Assembly: GCA_025716855.1 (NCBI GenBank)
Contig: JAIXMQ010000071.1
Coordinates: forward strand, 62,001 to 126,000
Direction of reading: 5' to 3'
From: Pilaira anomala
Taxonomy: Eukaryota > Mucoromycota > Mucoromycetes > Mucorales > Mucoraceae
Length of the DNA stretch: 64,000 bases
The translations under genes and the position numbers were made by a program. The notes under the pieces are model-generated. The model searched no databases. It saw only the letters and a list, made by a program, of their open reading frames with translations, and had not been told where the DNA came from. This document shows positions 46,816 through 59,817 of this stretch, piece by piece (positions within the stretch are counted from its first letter, which is position 1; each line of letters starts with the position of its first letter).

Positions 46816-48474
46816 TATTTGTTTTTTTTAGTGAATAAAAAAATAAAAAGTAAAAAGACTAATGTAAGATAGATAATTCATTTTTTTTTTTGAATTTATA
46901 AGACAGCCTAAAAACATCCGTGCACGTTGTTTACGAAAAAATCTTAGGTAATTTATTTACCTTTTTGGTAAATTCTATGGAAACCGAATTCTATTGTCAT
47001 TCGATTATTGTTAAGCCAAAAAAAAAACATAAAAAATAAAAAAAAATTGGACAAGTTTTTTATTGTTTTTTTATTATATCGTACTATGTAACAAAAAAAA
47101 AAAATCCTTCCAAGTTGAAGAAAAGCCTCAGCTTTCTCGTATCAAATAGTTAAAAAAAAAAAAAAGATTATTTATTTAAGAGGAGTTGGCTGTTATAGTT
47201 CGATTGTATTCAACATCGCCTAATCTTTTATCAAAGTAAATCTTTCAGACCATCTTTAAAGTTTTTCAAAGTCTTTTTTCAAGTCAATAACGATCCACAT
47301 CCCCTTTTTTTTGTGTAGTCATATGTAGAACAGCACTTCTTTTGGGGCAATAACGTATTTATTTATGGAACATTTTCATGTGATAGAAACGTTACACACA
47401 AAATATAAAGGTCAGAGAAGAATTTCCAAAATACAATACTTCCACGATTACTTTTAAAAATAGTGGTCGGATTTTAGATCGTCCTTTCCAGAGTGTAGCT
47501 TTTGGTCATAGCTTTTATCTATATAAATATACATGTATATATTCAGGAAGAAAGTAGTAATATATTTGACAGCAAAATATAGAAGTTTCATACTTCGTTC
47601 TGAAAAAGATATTCATAATAAATTTCATGAAAGCAAAAGTAAAGGCCCTATTAATTTTTTTTAATTCATGTTTAAGTTGAATTGGTAATTGAAAAAAATG
47701 TTGGAGTAATGTGTAAATAAAATGGTCCGTGTGGTTTTCATTAGCACGAAGGAAGTGAACAAAAAAACATTACAAAACTAATATTACTCATTGAAAATTA
47801 CAATTTAAGTTTGTGTTTAACCATTTTAAATTGTAACAACAAAGACTATCAAGTAATATTCGATTTGGTTTAAAAGGTCAACCTTAAACATTATAGGTAG
47901 CAATGAAAAACAATTTTTAGTGCCTATTAAAGAGATCCTTCGAGTAATTTCATCAAGCACATCTTCCATTCACTCTTGTCAGTGTTTTTTTTTTTACAAA
48001 AAAAGGGACCTTTTTGTTGTATAAATGAAACCAAAATACTTTTGTATACAGTGTACCTCTCTCAAATATATATTAATGAGACTGCTACTTTATTCCATAC
48101 ATAATTTAATACGAAACTTTGAGTAGTCGAGTTGGCAGAACTGCTCATGTTAACTTTCTTTTTTGATATCTTGTCTTTATCACATTGCAGAATGCTTTAA
48201 TATCCGTTTCTTGAATGTAACACCAATTATACCAAGACCTGGTATTTGATAGGCTAAATTTGTTACACCATATTACAAACTTATAAGAAAATCTCAAAAG
48301 TTTTGCTTGAGAACAGCGTATGTCTCAAATTTATTATTTTAAATACTTTCATGTTGTGCAAATGCTACACAAATTTTTTTTATTATTTTATCAACTATTT
48401 TTTCCCTTTTTTTATTCTCACCTTTTTTCTCCCGCTCTTTCCTTCTCTTCTTCATCAAAGTATAATATAACTTT
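46816..48474. other. Divergent intergenic region, no gene seen
   Basis: About 1.66 kb between the MBOAT and Slm1-like genes. It is AT-rich with scattered 8-13 nt A/T tracts. No coding region, RNA gene or repeat array recognised. Confidence 0.5.
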
Positions 48475-51229
48475 ATGACAGACGCTCAATCACCTCCTCA
48501 GCGTCCACACAAGAGTAGGTTAAGGACATTACCTTCTGTAGATACTAGTTCATCTATTTTGGATGAAGAACGATCAATTTCACCTAATAGTATTGACTCA
48601 CCAAGTGAATTCAATTCACCAGCCCCTTCTATTGACTCAGTTTTATTATCACCACCTGAAAAGAGCAGGTATAGAAGTAGATTTACCGAACATTTTGATT
48701 CAAAAAAAGAAGACTCAATTTATAATGAATATATTTCACCAAAAAAAACGACAAGACCAGAATACTTGAAAATATCCAAAAGTTTGAATAATGTTAGTAC
48801 AACCTCATCAAAAAAAATACGTATAAATCGTTCTCCGTCAACAAGCAGTAGCGATGAGCTAAATCTTCCACTGGATCATTTAATGACAACAAGTACTGTT
48901 CCTGCAAAAAGAGTGCCCTTAAAATCCTCTCATTCAACGCCACTTCAAATCCCAACTAACTCAATTCAGCCACGTAAATTTGGCAGTAATGGATCAGTTT
49001 TAACAAATCCTCCTACAAATACAAAAATACCCCTTACTTCTACACCCATGAGTTTAAACCGTGCAGATGTTATTATCACACGACTTGAAACCTGGTATGC
49101 GTTTTTAAAATCCATTATAAATTGGGTTGAAGAGGTTTCCAAGATTAATCTTGCAAGCAGTCGTGGATATTATCAACGTGCCTATCCTTACCTCGACGAA
49201 TCTCTTGCTGTTTCTACTACTACTACAACTAATCCGCATGATACGTCTAGCGCCACACTTGTGCAACAAAACATAAATCAATCAATTCTTACCATTCAAA
49301 CTGGGTTTCAGGTCTTGACTATGCAAATTGCAGCGGAACAACAAGAATTCTCAAAATGCCTAGATCGTGATTATTTACCCACTTTAAAAAAACTAAGAAA
49401 AGAATGTAAAGAAAAGATCCACAAGCTGAAAACCGATACATCCTTATTTTTGGATGAACTATTACGTCGCGCTGAAGTGACTAGAAGTAAAATGACACAT
49501 TTAAGTCGTTGTTGTAAACAAGCTGATAAATCAAAGGGACAGCTCGAAATGGACCCTTGGGTAGCGAATTTATGTAAGTTTCTATGTGCAGTTGTACAAA
49601 TGTAGAGAGAGCTATTTTTCTTAACAAATTATATAGTGGTATTACGACAATTAAAAAAGGAAGTCGACGAGGAAAATCGCTTACGAGTATTAATGATACC
49701 TATTCAAAAAGACGCACAATCCTTTGAAAAACGACTACTAGAAATTGTTAAACCTACTATTCAGCATTGTTATGAAACTTTAGCACCAGGTGCTTGGGTT
49801 GGTAGTGATGATAAGGATGCAGCTCCATTTGAGTTAGTAATGGAGCAGGTGATGCCAGAATATGAATGGGGTCGTTTTGCTGAACTACAAAAAAAGGATC
49901 TTGTCAATGAAAATAACCCAACTAAAGATTATCTCAAAATTAATTATCCCAATAAGTTCCATCCTATGGTCATGACTTTGTTGAAAGGTAAAATGGAAAG
50001 GAAGTATGGCGTTCGTAAACAATTCACAGAAAGAAATTATATTCTGAGTCAAGGTAAGCACAACAACTGACGACGTTATTTCAGTAAATCTAACTTTATT
50101 AAATATAGGTGGTTATCTTCATCAGTTTACTATGGATGATAAGGTTTCGCCAGAAAAGACCTTGTATATACCCAGTACTACCATTGTCCCTTCCATTGAT
50201 ATCAGCTATATATCAAGTTTAGACCAGAAGTCGGTTTTAGAAAATACATCGTTAGACAATTCAAATACTTTCGAAGTATGTAAACCTGCCAACAACGTAC
50301 TTCAACGCGATAAAGTAGCTCTTTTCCGTACCTCAAACCGCGAGGAGTTAATTACCTGGTGTCGCTTATTAATACATTTCGCGAGTGGCGTTAGTTTGTC
50401 ATCTTTAGGTATTGTACCAGAACACAGTGTATTAAATCATTCTCTGGAAGATGTTGAACCTGAAAATAAGAACCATGTCAATGAAATAGCGAACGACTCT
50501 AATCTATCAAGAGAAGTATCAGAAGGTTCTCCAGCTCGAAGCTTAAGGTCGGTAGGAACTGAAGAATCATTTAATGAACCTCTTGCCATGAACAAAAAGC
50601 GTTCTATTTTTCGAAATAGTCGTCCACCACCTGTAAGAGCAATCTCAATTGCTACTGATGATGGTTTAAAAACACCTACGGCAACCTCCTTTGCTGCCCA
50701 GTATTTCTTTCCCGAACAAAATGAAACTAAAAATAATACTGATACAGAGTCATTTGTCACTGCAAATTTAGAGGAGGACGGCACTGATGATCAAGATGAA
50801 GAAGAACAAATCCACCCGGAGGTTGCAGATGGTCATTTCACTGTTCCCAATCCTAAATCTAAAGTTATCGATGATGATGCTGTAAGTATCAATTCTACAT
50901 CTACTGCCAAGGGGCCATATAGCAGCAAACCAGGAAGTACACCTATTCGAGCAAATACACCAGAGCCTGCCGGAAGAAGATCACCTTCAATAGCTAGCAC
51001 TGCTTTTGACGATGCTCAATCATCATTGTACTTTTCATCAGGATCAGCCCCACCTTCTCCTACACAATCAAATCGATCTTCGGTCGTTTCTATTCCGGAA
51101 TTTCATCTTATTCCAGAAGTAACTTTTCCAACTTCAGATAATCAATCAGGATCATCAAGTAACAATACACATTTATCAGCAGCACAGTTATACAAAGCTA
51201 ACTTGAATATCGATAAGGATGATGAGTAA
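48475..51229 (+). CDS. Slm1-like PH domain protein
   Basis: Three exons: 48475-49573, 49637-50053 and 50109-51229; 878 aa. Residues 1-195 are Ser/Pro-rich and disordered. Residues about 195-480 are long amphipathic helices (RLETWYAFLKSIINWVEEVS, LKKLRKECKEKIHKLKTDTS), the BAR-like region of Slm1/Slm2. A PH domain follows (about 481-620): GVRKQFTERNYILSQGGYLH, with the Slm1-type insert SPEKTLYIPSTTIVPS and ending in NREELITWCRLLIH. Yeast Slm proteins bind PI(4,5)P2 at eisosomes and act in TORC2 and calcineurin signalling. The C-terminal 240 residues are Ser/acidic and end after LSAAQLYKANLNIDKDDE. The second splice falls in the PH domain and restores YILSQGGYLHQF. A calcineurin PxIxIT motif was not identified. 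Confidence 0.85.
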
Positions 51230-51414
51230 ATCATCCGCACATATAATCTATACAAATTATACATATACTTTATTATTATTTTCATCATTATTAATACAAT
51301 AACTAATTCATCATCTTTTTATCTTGTTTAATTAAACTAATGTTTCCTTCTACTTTTAAAATTCTAAATCAAATAGTTTTTGTTACAATATAGTTAAAAG
51401 AATAGTTTCATCTT

Positions 51415-53176
51415 TTAGAGCGTGTAAATAAATTGAGAATCCTCTCTGTCTGTTATATCCAAAGAGCGATCGAATACCTCAATAGTGTCTCCCGATATTG
51501 TGTTTTTAGCACGCCTTTTGTTAGATTTCGACATAAAATACCGAGCTACTAGTAATAACACAATGCTTAAAAGATTCGAAATGATATAGCTTAACATTCC
51601 ACCGATATACAATGGCTTTTGACTTGAAACCATTAATTGAGGACCAACAAAATTACCAATGGTACTGAAAAAAATACTTGCGCAATTGTAAAATATTTTT
51701 TTGGTGTATCCTGATACGTTATTGGCAATTGAGCTTACAACCATAATAATCGAAGCCACATACGCATAACATAAGTAAAGACCAATTAATTTAGCTTGTG
51801 GCAGAGGTATAACTAAAAGAAGTAATAGTCCTAAAGTCGCTACTAGTAGCATGCCGCATGCTATATAAATGATGGAATGGTTATATCGTCTTTGGCATAT
51901 AATGGCAACTAAAATGAAAAAACAATCCATAATACCGGATGGGATACTAAGTAAAATTGCATGCAAATTCTATTTTATATGTAAAACAAACGGAAAAATT
52001 AGTATACTCTAATTTTCTTGATTTCTTTTTCAGATCTACCGAGTAACCAAATCCTTTTGTGATAATGGAACTAAAAACCGATAGTGCACCATTTTGAAGA
52101 GAAACAAAGAAACTGAGCCCAACAAAACAATAGAATCGGATTTCGTGCAAAGCTTCAATTATTTGTTTATAGTTAATTTTTCTGGTAACAACGACGGCAT
52201 TGTCTTTCATGCGGTGTTCAATAATAAGGCGTTCGATATCGGATTTGGCTATTTGTTTTGGATCGTCAACCAACAAAAAAAAACTGACTACACCGAAAGT
52301 AACAGTGAAACATCCTAGAATAATCATTATCCTAAACTGGGTGTGGTTAGAAAAAGAACTATAAAAGCCGACCATTTATGTTACCATTGCCAAGCTTTTA
52401 CACCAGCAACGTTGTCCATATGACCAATTCCATAAGACATGATGCCACCTATTGCTAATGCAGCACCCCCAGAGATATAAATAAGACCAATGCGAACTAC
52501 TTGCTCCTTCCGACGATACACTTTGCAGATAAGCATAGTGGCGCATGGAAAAACAGCGGCTTCAAAAACGCCAAGGAGAAATCTAAATATGGCCAGATGA
52601 ACAAAATTTTTTGATAAACTAGTTAATGCAAGAACTGTGCCCCATATTATAGCAACAGCTCCTAAATATTTTCCCAAATTCAGTTTTTGGATAAAGTACG
52701 CGTTTGGAAACTAGAAAGTAATAAGATTAAATTTATATTTTTTACAGCTTCTAGTATTTATTTTTCTTTTATATCTTATTTTACTTGATAGAATAAATAA
52801 CCAATAAAAAATATAGACCCAATCCATCCAAATTGTGTATCATCCAGATTTACATCATCTCTGATACCCAAAACAGCCGAATAATTTAGAGCAGATTTAT
52901 CCAAAAACTTTGGGTAACACGAATAGAATATGTTTAGGTTATGATCATTGTTATCTTTATGTTTTTTAACTATACCTGAATAGCAAGCAACATGCTAACA
53001 CATGGCATAACATAAACGTAGTCTAATCTCTTCACTAGCTTTTTCTCAAGTTTTACTATTTCATCAGATAATTCAGATTTATTAACATGACAGAATTCTT
53101 CATCATCATAACCAGCATTAGTTCTAAAATATGGTGTCACAAATTCTTGATCAGAAGTTTTTTTGTCTTTTCCCAT
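51415..53176 (-). CDS. MFS transporter, anion:cation symporter (ACS) family
   Basis: Five exons: 53176-52976, 52907-52785, 52710-52385, 52331-52040 and 51969-51415; 498 aa with about 12 membrane helices. Family marks: KRLDYVYVMPCVSMLLAIQF then LDKSALNYSAVLGIRDD (helix 1 of Dal5/Tna1-type permeases), QFGWIGSIFFIGYLFYQFPN (helix 2), and RFLLGVFEAAVFPCATMLIC (helix 4). Relatives move allantoate, nicotinate, pantothenate or other organic anions; the substrate is not predictable. The intron 3 acceptor is TTTAG at 52333-52332, which restores WQWIMIILG; the nearby CCCAG would give a stop. The 3' end lies 185 bp from the convergent Slm1-like gene. A T44-A11 tract sits 30 bp upstream of the ATG. Confidence 0.9.
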
Positions 53177-53204
53177 TTGTTGTCAACTTTCTCTCGTTTT
53201 AAAC

Positions 53205-53260
<56 letters not shown>

Positions 53261-54480
53261 GGATTCAAATAGTAAATAAAAAACCAAAGATTGGGGTTTT
53301 ATATATGTTTATTTTTTTATTTTTTTGAAGTTGAAAAATAAAGGGGTATGTACCATGTCGATTATATAAACTTTCTTAATTATATTTTGCAATAGTTATG
53401 CCGGTAACTGCAGTTTTAATTGATCGTTTGCTGGTTTAATTGTAAAATTAGAAGAGCTTTTAATAGTAATATCGGAAGGTAGGTGTATATAGACAACTAT
53501 TCTATTATAGATAAAAACCAGTAAAAAATACAGTACTGAAATAATGATTAGTGATACAGAGGGTTACTTAAGATACTACCATGTCTTCTAATTTTTGTAG
53601 TCGTTCGGTGGCTATCATCATAATCTGTAACTATTCCTAACCTAACTATCTTATATATCTAAATTCAAAGCTAAATATTGCTTCAATGATATGCATTTTT
53701 TTTTTTTTTTTTACTGGCGGACAAAATTTACCAGCTTCACTATGTATTGATATATTTGAATTTTTGTGGAAGATTCTTTCACATTATTATTACGTAATAC
53801 AAATTGAATGTAAAGCCGAATAATTTGATTTATCCAATGTACAAAGTCCTTGATCAAAAGTCTTGGCTTAGCCTGGTATTGACCACTGGTTCTAAAGGGC
53901 TTGTGGAACGTTTTATCGAGACATATAAGTTATTACCTTCTATTTGTTGATAAAACAAATCAATCGAAACAATACTAATTTTTTTTTTTTTTGTATCTAG
54001 TAACGTCTTTATTTTGAGTCTAGTAGCACGACTTGTTTAAAATAAATATATATATTTAAGCACAAAATATAATAGTTAAAGCTAAGGTTTAAAAGCAAAC
54101 TTTTTAAATGAGGTTGATTTATATGCTGGGATAAATATGTAGTCAGTTACTTTGCTATATGCAACAAGTTTGTGATAATTACATAATTTTGAAACAAACT
54201 GTTGTTATTGTCTGGTATGTTTATTACATGTGCATGAAATTATAGCTGCCTCATGGTTCACAAGAGCGCCAAAATGCGTCATATGTATAAGAAGAAAAAA
54301 CCTTTTGTTTGTTTGATTCGATTTGACTGAAGAGAAATATATTCATTCAAAAAGTGCATATATACGATAAAATTTGTGTTTTAATTATTTTTTTGAGAGA
54401 TATCAAGGATAAACTTTTCCTCTTTGCAGAAGTTTTTATTAAATTAAATAAAAAAAAAAGAAGAATACATAAATGAGTAC

Positions 54481-54513
<33 letters not shown>

Positions 54514-54547
54514 TAAATATTGGTATATAAAATTAAGAGGTGTCGAA
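53177..54547. other. Intergenic with T44-A11 tract
   Basis: About 1.4 kb between the transporter start and the 3' end of the PLC-like gene. It starts with the T44-A11 palindromic tract (53206-53260) and ends with an (AAT)n microsatellite at about 54481-54511. No gene recognised. Confidence 0.55.
53206..53260. repeat. T44-A11 homopolymer junction
   Basis: A run of 44 T followed directly by 11 A, the longest homopolymer in the window. Poly(dA:dT) of this kind excludes nucleosomes in fungi and could define the transporter promoter (ATG at 53176). The T-A junction can fold into a perfect 11-bp stem. Confidence 0.85.
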
Positions 54548-55695
54548 TCAAGTTAATAGTGCGGCTACTATGGTCAAGATTAAAAGAGCGGGTAGTCCAG
54601 TTTTATAATTACTTCGAACACCAGAGTTATTGATAGTATTATCAATTAAAACATGGTCTGTGGGAGACAAATCAGTACGAGAGACAGCCTGCTGGGAAGA
54701 TGAGACGTTATTTGAAGCAGCAGAAATTTTGCTTGATAGGAGAGGCACAGGAGGTACACCGTTCATCTCAGCTACCACATTCAATGCATCACCAATTGTA
54801 TAAAAGTCAACTTCGATAAAATTGGGTTTTCTGTTAAATGTACTTGTACAGTTATTCGCATGACTTGTTATTGATTCCCAACCATTCGTAATAAGCGCTT
54901 TACTTTTGAGAGGAACTTGTACTTTAATTGATCCTAAATCAATATTGGCATACATGAAATGATTCATGACATACATTAAGTCATCAGGACTATAATCTTG
55001 GGCTATTCTATCTACATTACAGTTAAATGCATTGATATCAGTATTATCGTAAGGAGTTTCAAAAACTCTAGAAAATTGATCCATTAACCTACAGATAAAC
55101 ATGAATTATAAGTGATATGTATTACACATGTAGTTAATATCTCAAGTAATATGTACCATGGAACTTGATCTGAATCAGCTTCTGCATCTATAAAGTTTAC
55201 TACACGTTTTCCTGTATCAATCATTTCCTGAATAGTAGGCCATGTATCTCCATCATTATGAACAAAAATCATTGGCATTATATTACTACTCTCATAAACA
55301 TGAGCAAGTTCAGTGGGCTTAAAATTATTAAGATTATTCCACATAATCGTGACAACTTCCTTTGGATTCTGTTCTAACCAAGTTGCAATGAGATTTAAGC
55401 TTTCAGTTGCTGGCCCTGCATCCAGTACTCGACAAAAAGTATGGCATAGATTTATCTGTTGAGGATCTTCTAGAGAAGCCACAGCCGTTAGCTTAATTCC
55501 CCGAACACCATCGTTCAATTGGTCAATAATGGTATAGTCTTGAGTTGCAGCAATGTTCGGAGATAGCGCATAAGAATCGTGAGTAATTAATTGAGTGATA
55601 TTACTGTAGGATTGGCTACAGAGACTAGGTCCACCATTACATTCAGCCCAGATTGTAGTAATAAACAAAGATAAAAAAAGTAAATAATAAATCAT
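54548..55695 (-). CDS. GPI-anchored PLC-like phosphodiesterase
   Basis: Two exons: 55695-55157 and 55088-54548; 359 aa. A signal peptide (MIYYLLFLSLFITTIWA) precedes ECNGGPSLC. The PI-PLC X-like fold follows: THDSYALSPN (near residue 39, the position of the catalytic His), DQLNDGVRGIKL, NLCHTFCRVLDAG and EVVTIMWNN. The TWPTIQEMIDTGKRVVNFID run is typical of secreted fungal PLC-like proteins. The C-terminus has a small-residue region (NNSGVRSN) followed by a hydrophobic end (GLPALLILTIVAALLT), i.e. a GPI-anchor signal. It should sit at the plasma membrane or cell wall. Whether it cleaves phosphoinositides or other phosphodiesters is unknown. Confidence 0.88.
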
Positions 55696-56018
55696 AAAAA
55701 AAAAAAGGTATTATAATACTACAAGAATAAATGTTTGATTGTCTTTATAACTAACTACACTTTAGTACAGTCACAAGTTATTATATTGAGTATTTGGGCA
55801 AAAACAATAATAAGGCAAAAAAAAAAAAAAAAAATTAAAAGACTTGTTGCAGTTCATGATTTTCTCGTTCCTGAAAAACATTTCCATGACCGCTACAAAT
55901 AAGTTTTAAGTGTAAACTTTATAAAACTACCATTTACATGTGTATTAAAATGTTTTTTTTTTTATTTTAAACAACAAATGGTAGAAATCTACACAAAAGG
56001 TATATTATTAGCCAATAT

Positions 56019-56063
<45 letters not shown>

Positions 56064-56322
56064 GTGAAAAAACCTAAACATAAATTATTATATACTTTCC
56101 TGGTTTAAGTCAACCCGCATATAACAATAAGTTTTTTTTTTTCTCTCTCTCGCTCTTTTTTTTTTTTACTTACACTCTCACAAAAGTACTAGTAAATTTA
56201 TAATGATATATGTAATAAAACATATAGGAAATATATAGAAGAAGAATGTTTTTGTTTTTGTTTTGGGGAGTATGATTATTTTTTTTTTTTTTTTTTACAT
56301 AAATATTTTTTAAAAATTGTTA
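55696..56322. other. Intergenic with T40 tract
   Basis: About 630 bp between the PLC-like gene start and the 3' end of the KH gene. It includes a T-run of about 40 at 56022-56061 and other T-tracts. No gene recognised. Confidence 0.55.
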
Positions 56323-58629
56323 TTATTCTTTGTTAGTGTCTTTGGAATCTTTTGTGCTATCATCAATTGGTTCACCATCTACATCAGAATATTGTTGCTT
56401 TGATGGATCGTTATTTTGTTGTGATTGATCTTGTTGTTGTTGTTGTTGAGATTGATCATAAGAATCATAAGATTGTTGTTGTTGTGATTGTTGACCATAA
56501 TATTGTTGATACCATTGATAATAAGCCTGTTGTTGTTCTGGAGTAGTTTGTTGACCTCCATAGTATTGTGCGTAATATGCTGAAGGATCTACAGATGTGT
56601 CATTATTAGATCCTGATTTTTCATCATCTTTATTTGATACATCTGAAGTCTTTCTATCATCACTTCCAGATGGTGGAGGAGGAGGAGGAGAAGAATCAGT
56701 TGCATGTTGTTGTTCAGTTCCAGGCACTTGTTCATTATATCCTGCATATTGTTGATATCCTGGATACTGTTGATAACCTTCACCTTCTTGTCCTGATTGA
56801 CCATAACCATATTGTGCATAATATTGACTATATTGAGAGTAATCATAACCCTCATTGCCACCTTGTTGATATCCACCTTGTTGACCATAATCTTGATTTT
56901 GAGACTTATAACCTCCATTATTTCCTCCTCTACTATAGCTATCGTTATTATATCCACCGTATCTACCTCCAGCACTACGTGCAGCCTAAAACATAGAGAA
57001 AAAAAAAGGGGGGGGGAGGGGATTAATAATGAACACTTATTAAGAATATATATATAAACATACTTCAGCAACTTTATCTTCAACAAGTTGTTTAGCAATA
57101 GCAACACATTTAGGATCACCGGAAATATTAACAATACGTTCTTCAGAATTAGGATCATTCGTAGGATCAACCTTGACACGAGCACCAGATTGTTCTTGTA
57201 ATGCTCTTACAGTCTCACCACCTCTTCCAATAATAAGACCAACAGAAGAAGCAGGTACATTAACAAAAATACGTTCATCGTCAGGTCTTCCCATACGATT
57301 CACACCGTATGAGTTATTGGGAGCATATCCTCCTTGTTGTTGTTGATGATCGAATCCTCCACTACCATTTCCATAGGGTTGTGTCTGATGAGCCCAATTA
57401 TTACGAGAGGGTATAACCTAGTTGTGTAAAATAAGCAATCTGTATTTACAAATATGGATATATATATATATATATGATCTCCTTACGTTATTTGATCCAA
57501 AAACGATATCTTCAATAAGTGTTTTTGCATGCTGAACAGCATTTTCATCACCTACAAGGTTAATCACTCTTTCATTATTGATATCACCTGAGCCATCAGA
57601 AGCAATTAAAATCTTTGCTTTACTACGTTCTTCAAAATCACGAATAGTTTCACCACCACGACCAATAACTAAACCTACTTTAGTTACTGGAATTTTAATT
57701 GAAATAGTGTGTCCACCACCTTGAGGTCCTCCTTGATAATCAGGACGTCCTCCTCCTAATCCTCCTCCATTTCCTCCTCCTCCAGCACCAGTGAAACGAT
57801 TACTATCGTTATTTTGAGCATCTTCAACCATTTGTCTAATCATATCACGTGCAATACTAATTTGATCCGGTTCACCAGTCAAATGAACTTGTCTTTCACT
57901 TCCAGTAGCATCTAAAAAAGATTGTAAGTCAAAACATATTTCCCTTACTTACGTATTTGTTTATATTATACCATTAGAGAATTGAACTTTGGAAACACCA
58001 GACATGCGTTCAATTTTTTTAAGATTTTCACCACCTTTACCAATAAGTAAACCAACCATATGGTTAGGTACACTGTATTCTTCTGAGTGTCCTCCACCAT
58101 AAGATTGTCCATAAGGTTTACGTTCATCAGAACCAAGCCCAAATCGTCTCGAATCGTTATTGCCATCTTTTTTTTTTTTTTTAAAAAAAAAAAAAGTCAG
58201 TATAAATGATAGAGTATATATTTTGTTTAAAATCAACATACAAGCAGGTCGGGATGAGCCACTATCATAAGCACTTCTTTTACTATCGCGATCATCTTGA
58301 TAAGATCCATAAGATCGCGTGGCAGAAGAAGAACGATAGTCGTCACGATCGTCATCATTATAACCTCTCTTTGTACCTAAGTTTTACAAATATTTTTAGT
58401 TTGAGTAAAAGAGAAAAAGAAGAGATTATTTACCAGAAGAATAAGATGGAACAGAATCTACAGTGGAAGTAGTAGCAGAAGCAGCAGCAGCAGAAGATTG
58501 TTGCTTTAACTTTTCAGCAATAGCTCTTGCCTTTGATAAAGCATCATTGAAATCAAGTGGTGCACTTCCCTTTCCAGGTGATGACAGAGAAGGTGGTGGT
58601 GGTACAGCTGAGTAATTCTTGCCGTCCAT
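56323..58629 (-). CDS. Triple-KH RNA/ssDNA-binding protein, FUBP-like
   Basis: Six exons: 58629-58434, 58376-58242, 58166-57972, 57911-57487, 57417-57064 and 56985-56323; 655 aa. Three KH domains each have the GxxG loop: LLIGKGGENLKK (about 143), LVIGRGGETIRD (about 258) and LIIGRGGETVRA (about 377). The linkers are Gly-rich. The C-terminal 220 residues are Tyr/Gln/Gly-rich with AYYAQYYGG and YYQWYQQYYGQQ, similar to the tyrosine-rich tail of far-upstream-element-binding proteins (FUBP/KHSRP). A role in transcription or mRNA processing and decay follows from the family. The exon 2-3 intron ends in a T14-A15 tract right at the AG. The gene is divergent from the methyltransferase, only 167 bp away. 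Confidence 0.9.
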
Positions 58630-58796
58630 ATTATTCTTGTTATGTTTTAAGAAAGAGAAAAGGAATATTTTTTGCTTGGGTCAGGACCACACACACATAT
58701 TTTTTTTTTTTTTTTTTTTTACAGCCTCCGCCTTTGGGTGACTGTTTAACAGTTGTCCCTGTTTCTTCTCTTTTTTTTTTTCTTTTTTTATTGAAA
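58630..58796. promoter_or_regulatory. 167-bp bidirectional promoter region
   Basis: Separates the start codons of the KH protein (minus) and the release-factor methyltransferase (plus). It contains a T-run at about 58700-58720 and a pyrimidine-rich leader before the plus-strand ATG. Promoters and 5' UTRs of both genes must share it. Confidence 0.7.
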
Positions 58797-59817
58797 ATGT
58801 CAAAAGGATTAGTAAAACAAAATTTGAAATGGGTTCAAAAGTTATTACCAGCTTGCGATGGAGATTTAGGTCATGCTAAAAGACAATTAGTTTGGTTGAA
58901 AGAAAAAGTTGTATTTGATCAACGTGGTGAAGAGTACTCAAGTTTATTAGATTCACTTTCAGGGCAAGAACAAGAACAACTTGACTTTTATATTGACCAA
59001 AGAGTGAATCAACATAAACCTTTACAGTATATACTTGGTAATAATAATAATGTTATTTGTGTGTCTTTTTTTGACATGTATTTTTTTTAAAAAAAAAAAG
59101 GTACACAGCCCTTTTGTGAATTGGATATTGTTACACGACCACCTATTTTAATACCAAGGTAATAAATAAATAAATAAAAAGAATAGAATTTTAGACAGTA
59201 AACAAATACAGAATATTAGATGGGAGACGGAAGAATGGACATTCAAAGTAATAAGGTTAATGCACCAGTATTTAGATCAATCGAGACCTTTGAGGGTACT
59301 TGATATATGTACTGGATCGGGTTGTATAGCCTTGGCTTTGGCAAAACATTTGCCGAAAGATTCAACAGAGATTATTGGTCTGGATATATCAAACAAAGCA
59401 ATCGATTTAGCCAATCATAATTTAAACCTTCATAAATCTATGATACAAAACTCTGTAGAATTCCAACGGAAGGATGTTTTTGATCTAGACCTCACCAACA
59501 AAAACATTAACTTGATTATATCAAATCCACCTTATATCACACACGAAGAATATAAATCATTAGATCCGGATGTAAAAGAATGGGAAGATAGTAGAGCATT
59601 AGTTGCAGATGATCAAGGTACACAAATTCATAAAAGAATTATTCAAATTGCAAAAGATTGTCAACCTTATCATCATTTATTACCTCGACTCTTCATGGAA
59701 ATGGGTGGTACACATCAAATAAATACATTAAAAAATGAATTGAATTTGAATGGATTTAAAGATATCACTGTATGGAAGGATTTGGCAGATAAAGATAGAG
59801 TTATACATGCTTCCTAA
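58797..59817 (+). CDS. MTQ1: Release factor glutamine N5-methyltransferase (HemK/PrmC, Mtq1-like)
   Basis: Three exons: 58797-59037, 59101-59158 and 59220-59817; 298 aa, typical for the family. It methylates the Gln of the GGQ motif in peptide-chain release factors. The N-terminal helical domain ends in HKPLQYILGTQPFCELDI, the classic PrmC junction, restored by splicing. The SAM site is VLDICTGSGCIALALAKHLP (near residue 123). The catalytic motif SNPPYI lies near residue 192, and EYKSLDPDVKEWEDSRALVA follows. PrmC and the mitochondrial Mtq1 share these features; a clear mitochondrial presequence is not seen, so localisation is inferred. The first intron has a T8-A11 run directly at the 3' splice site. 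Confidence 0.92.

Noticed and set aside
56352..57057. Long frames on both strands opposite or out of phase with the KH gene's last exon
   Set aside because: Shadows of CAA/TAT-rich coding sequence; the in-phase exon continues the KH protein and ends at 56323.
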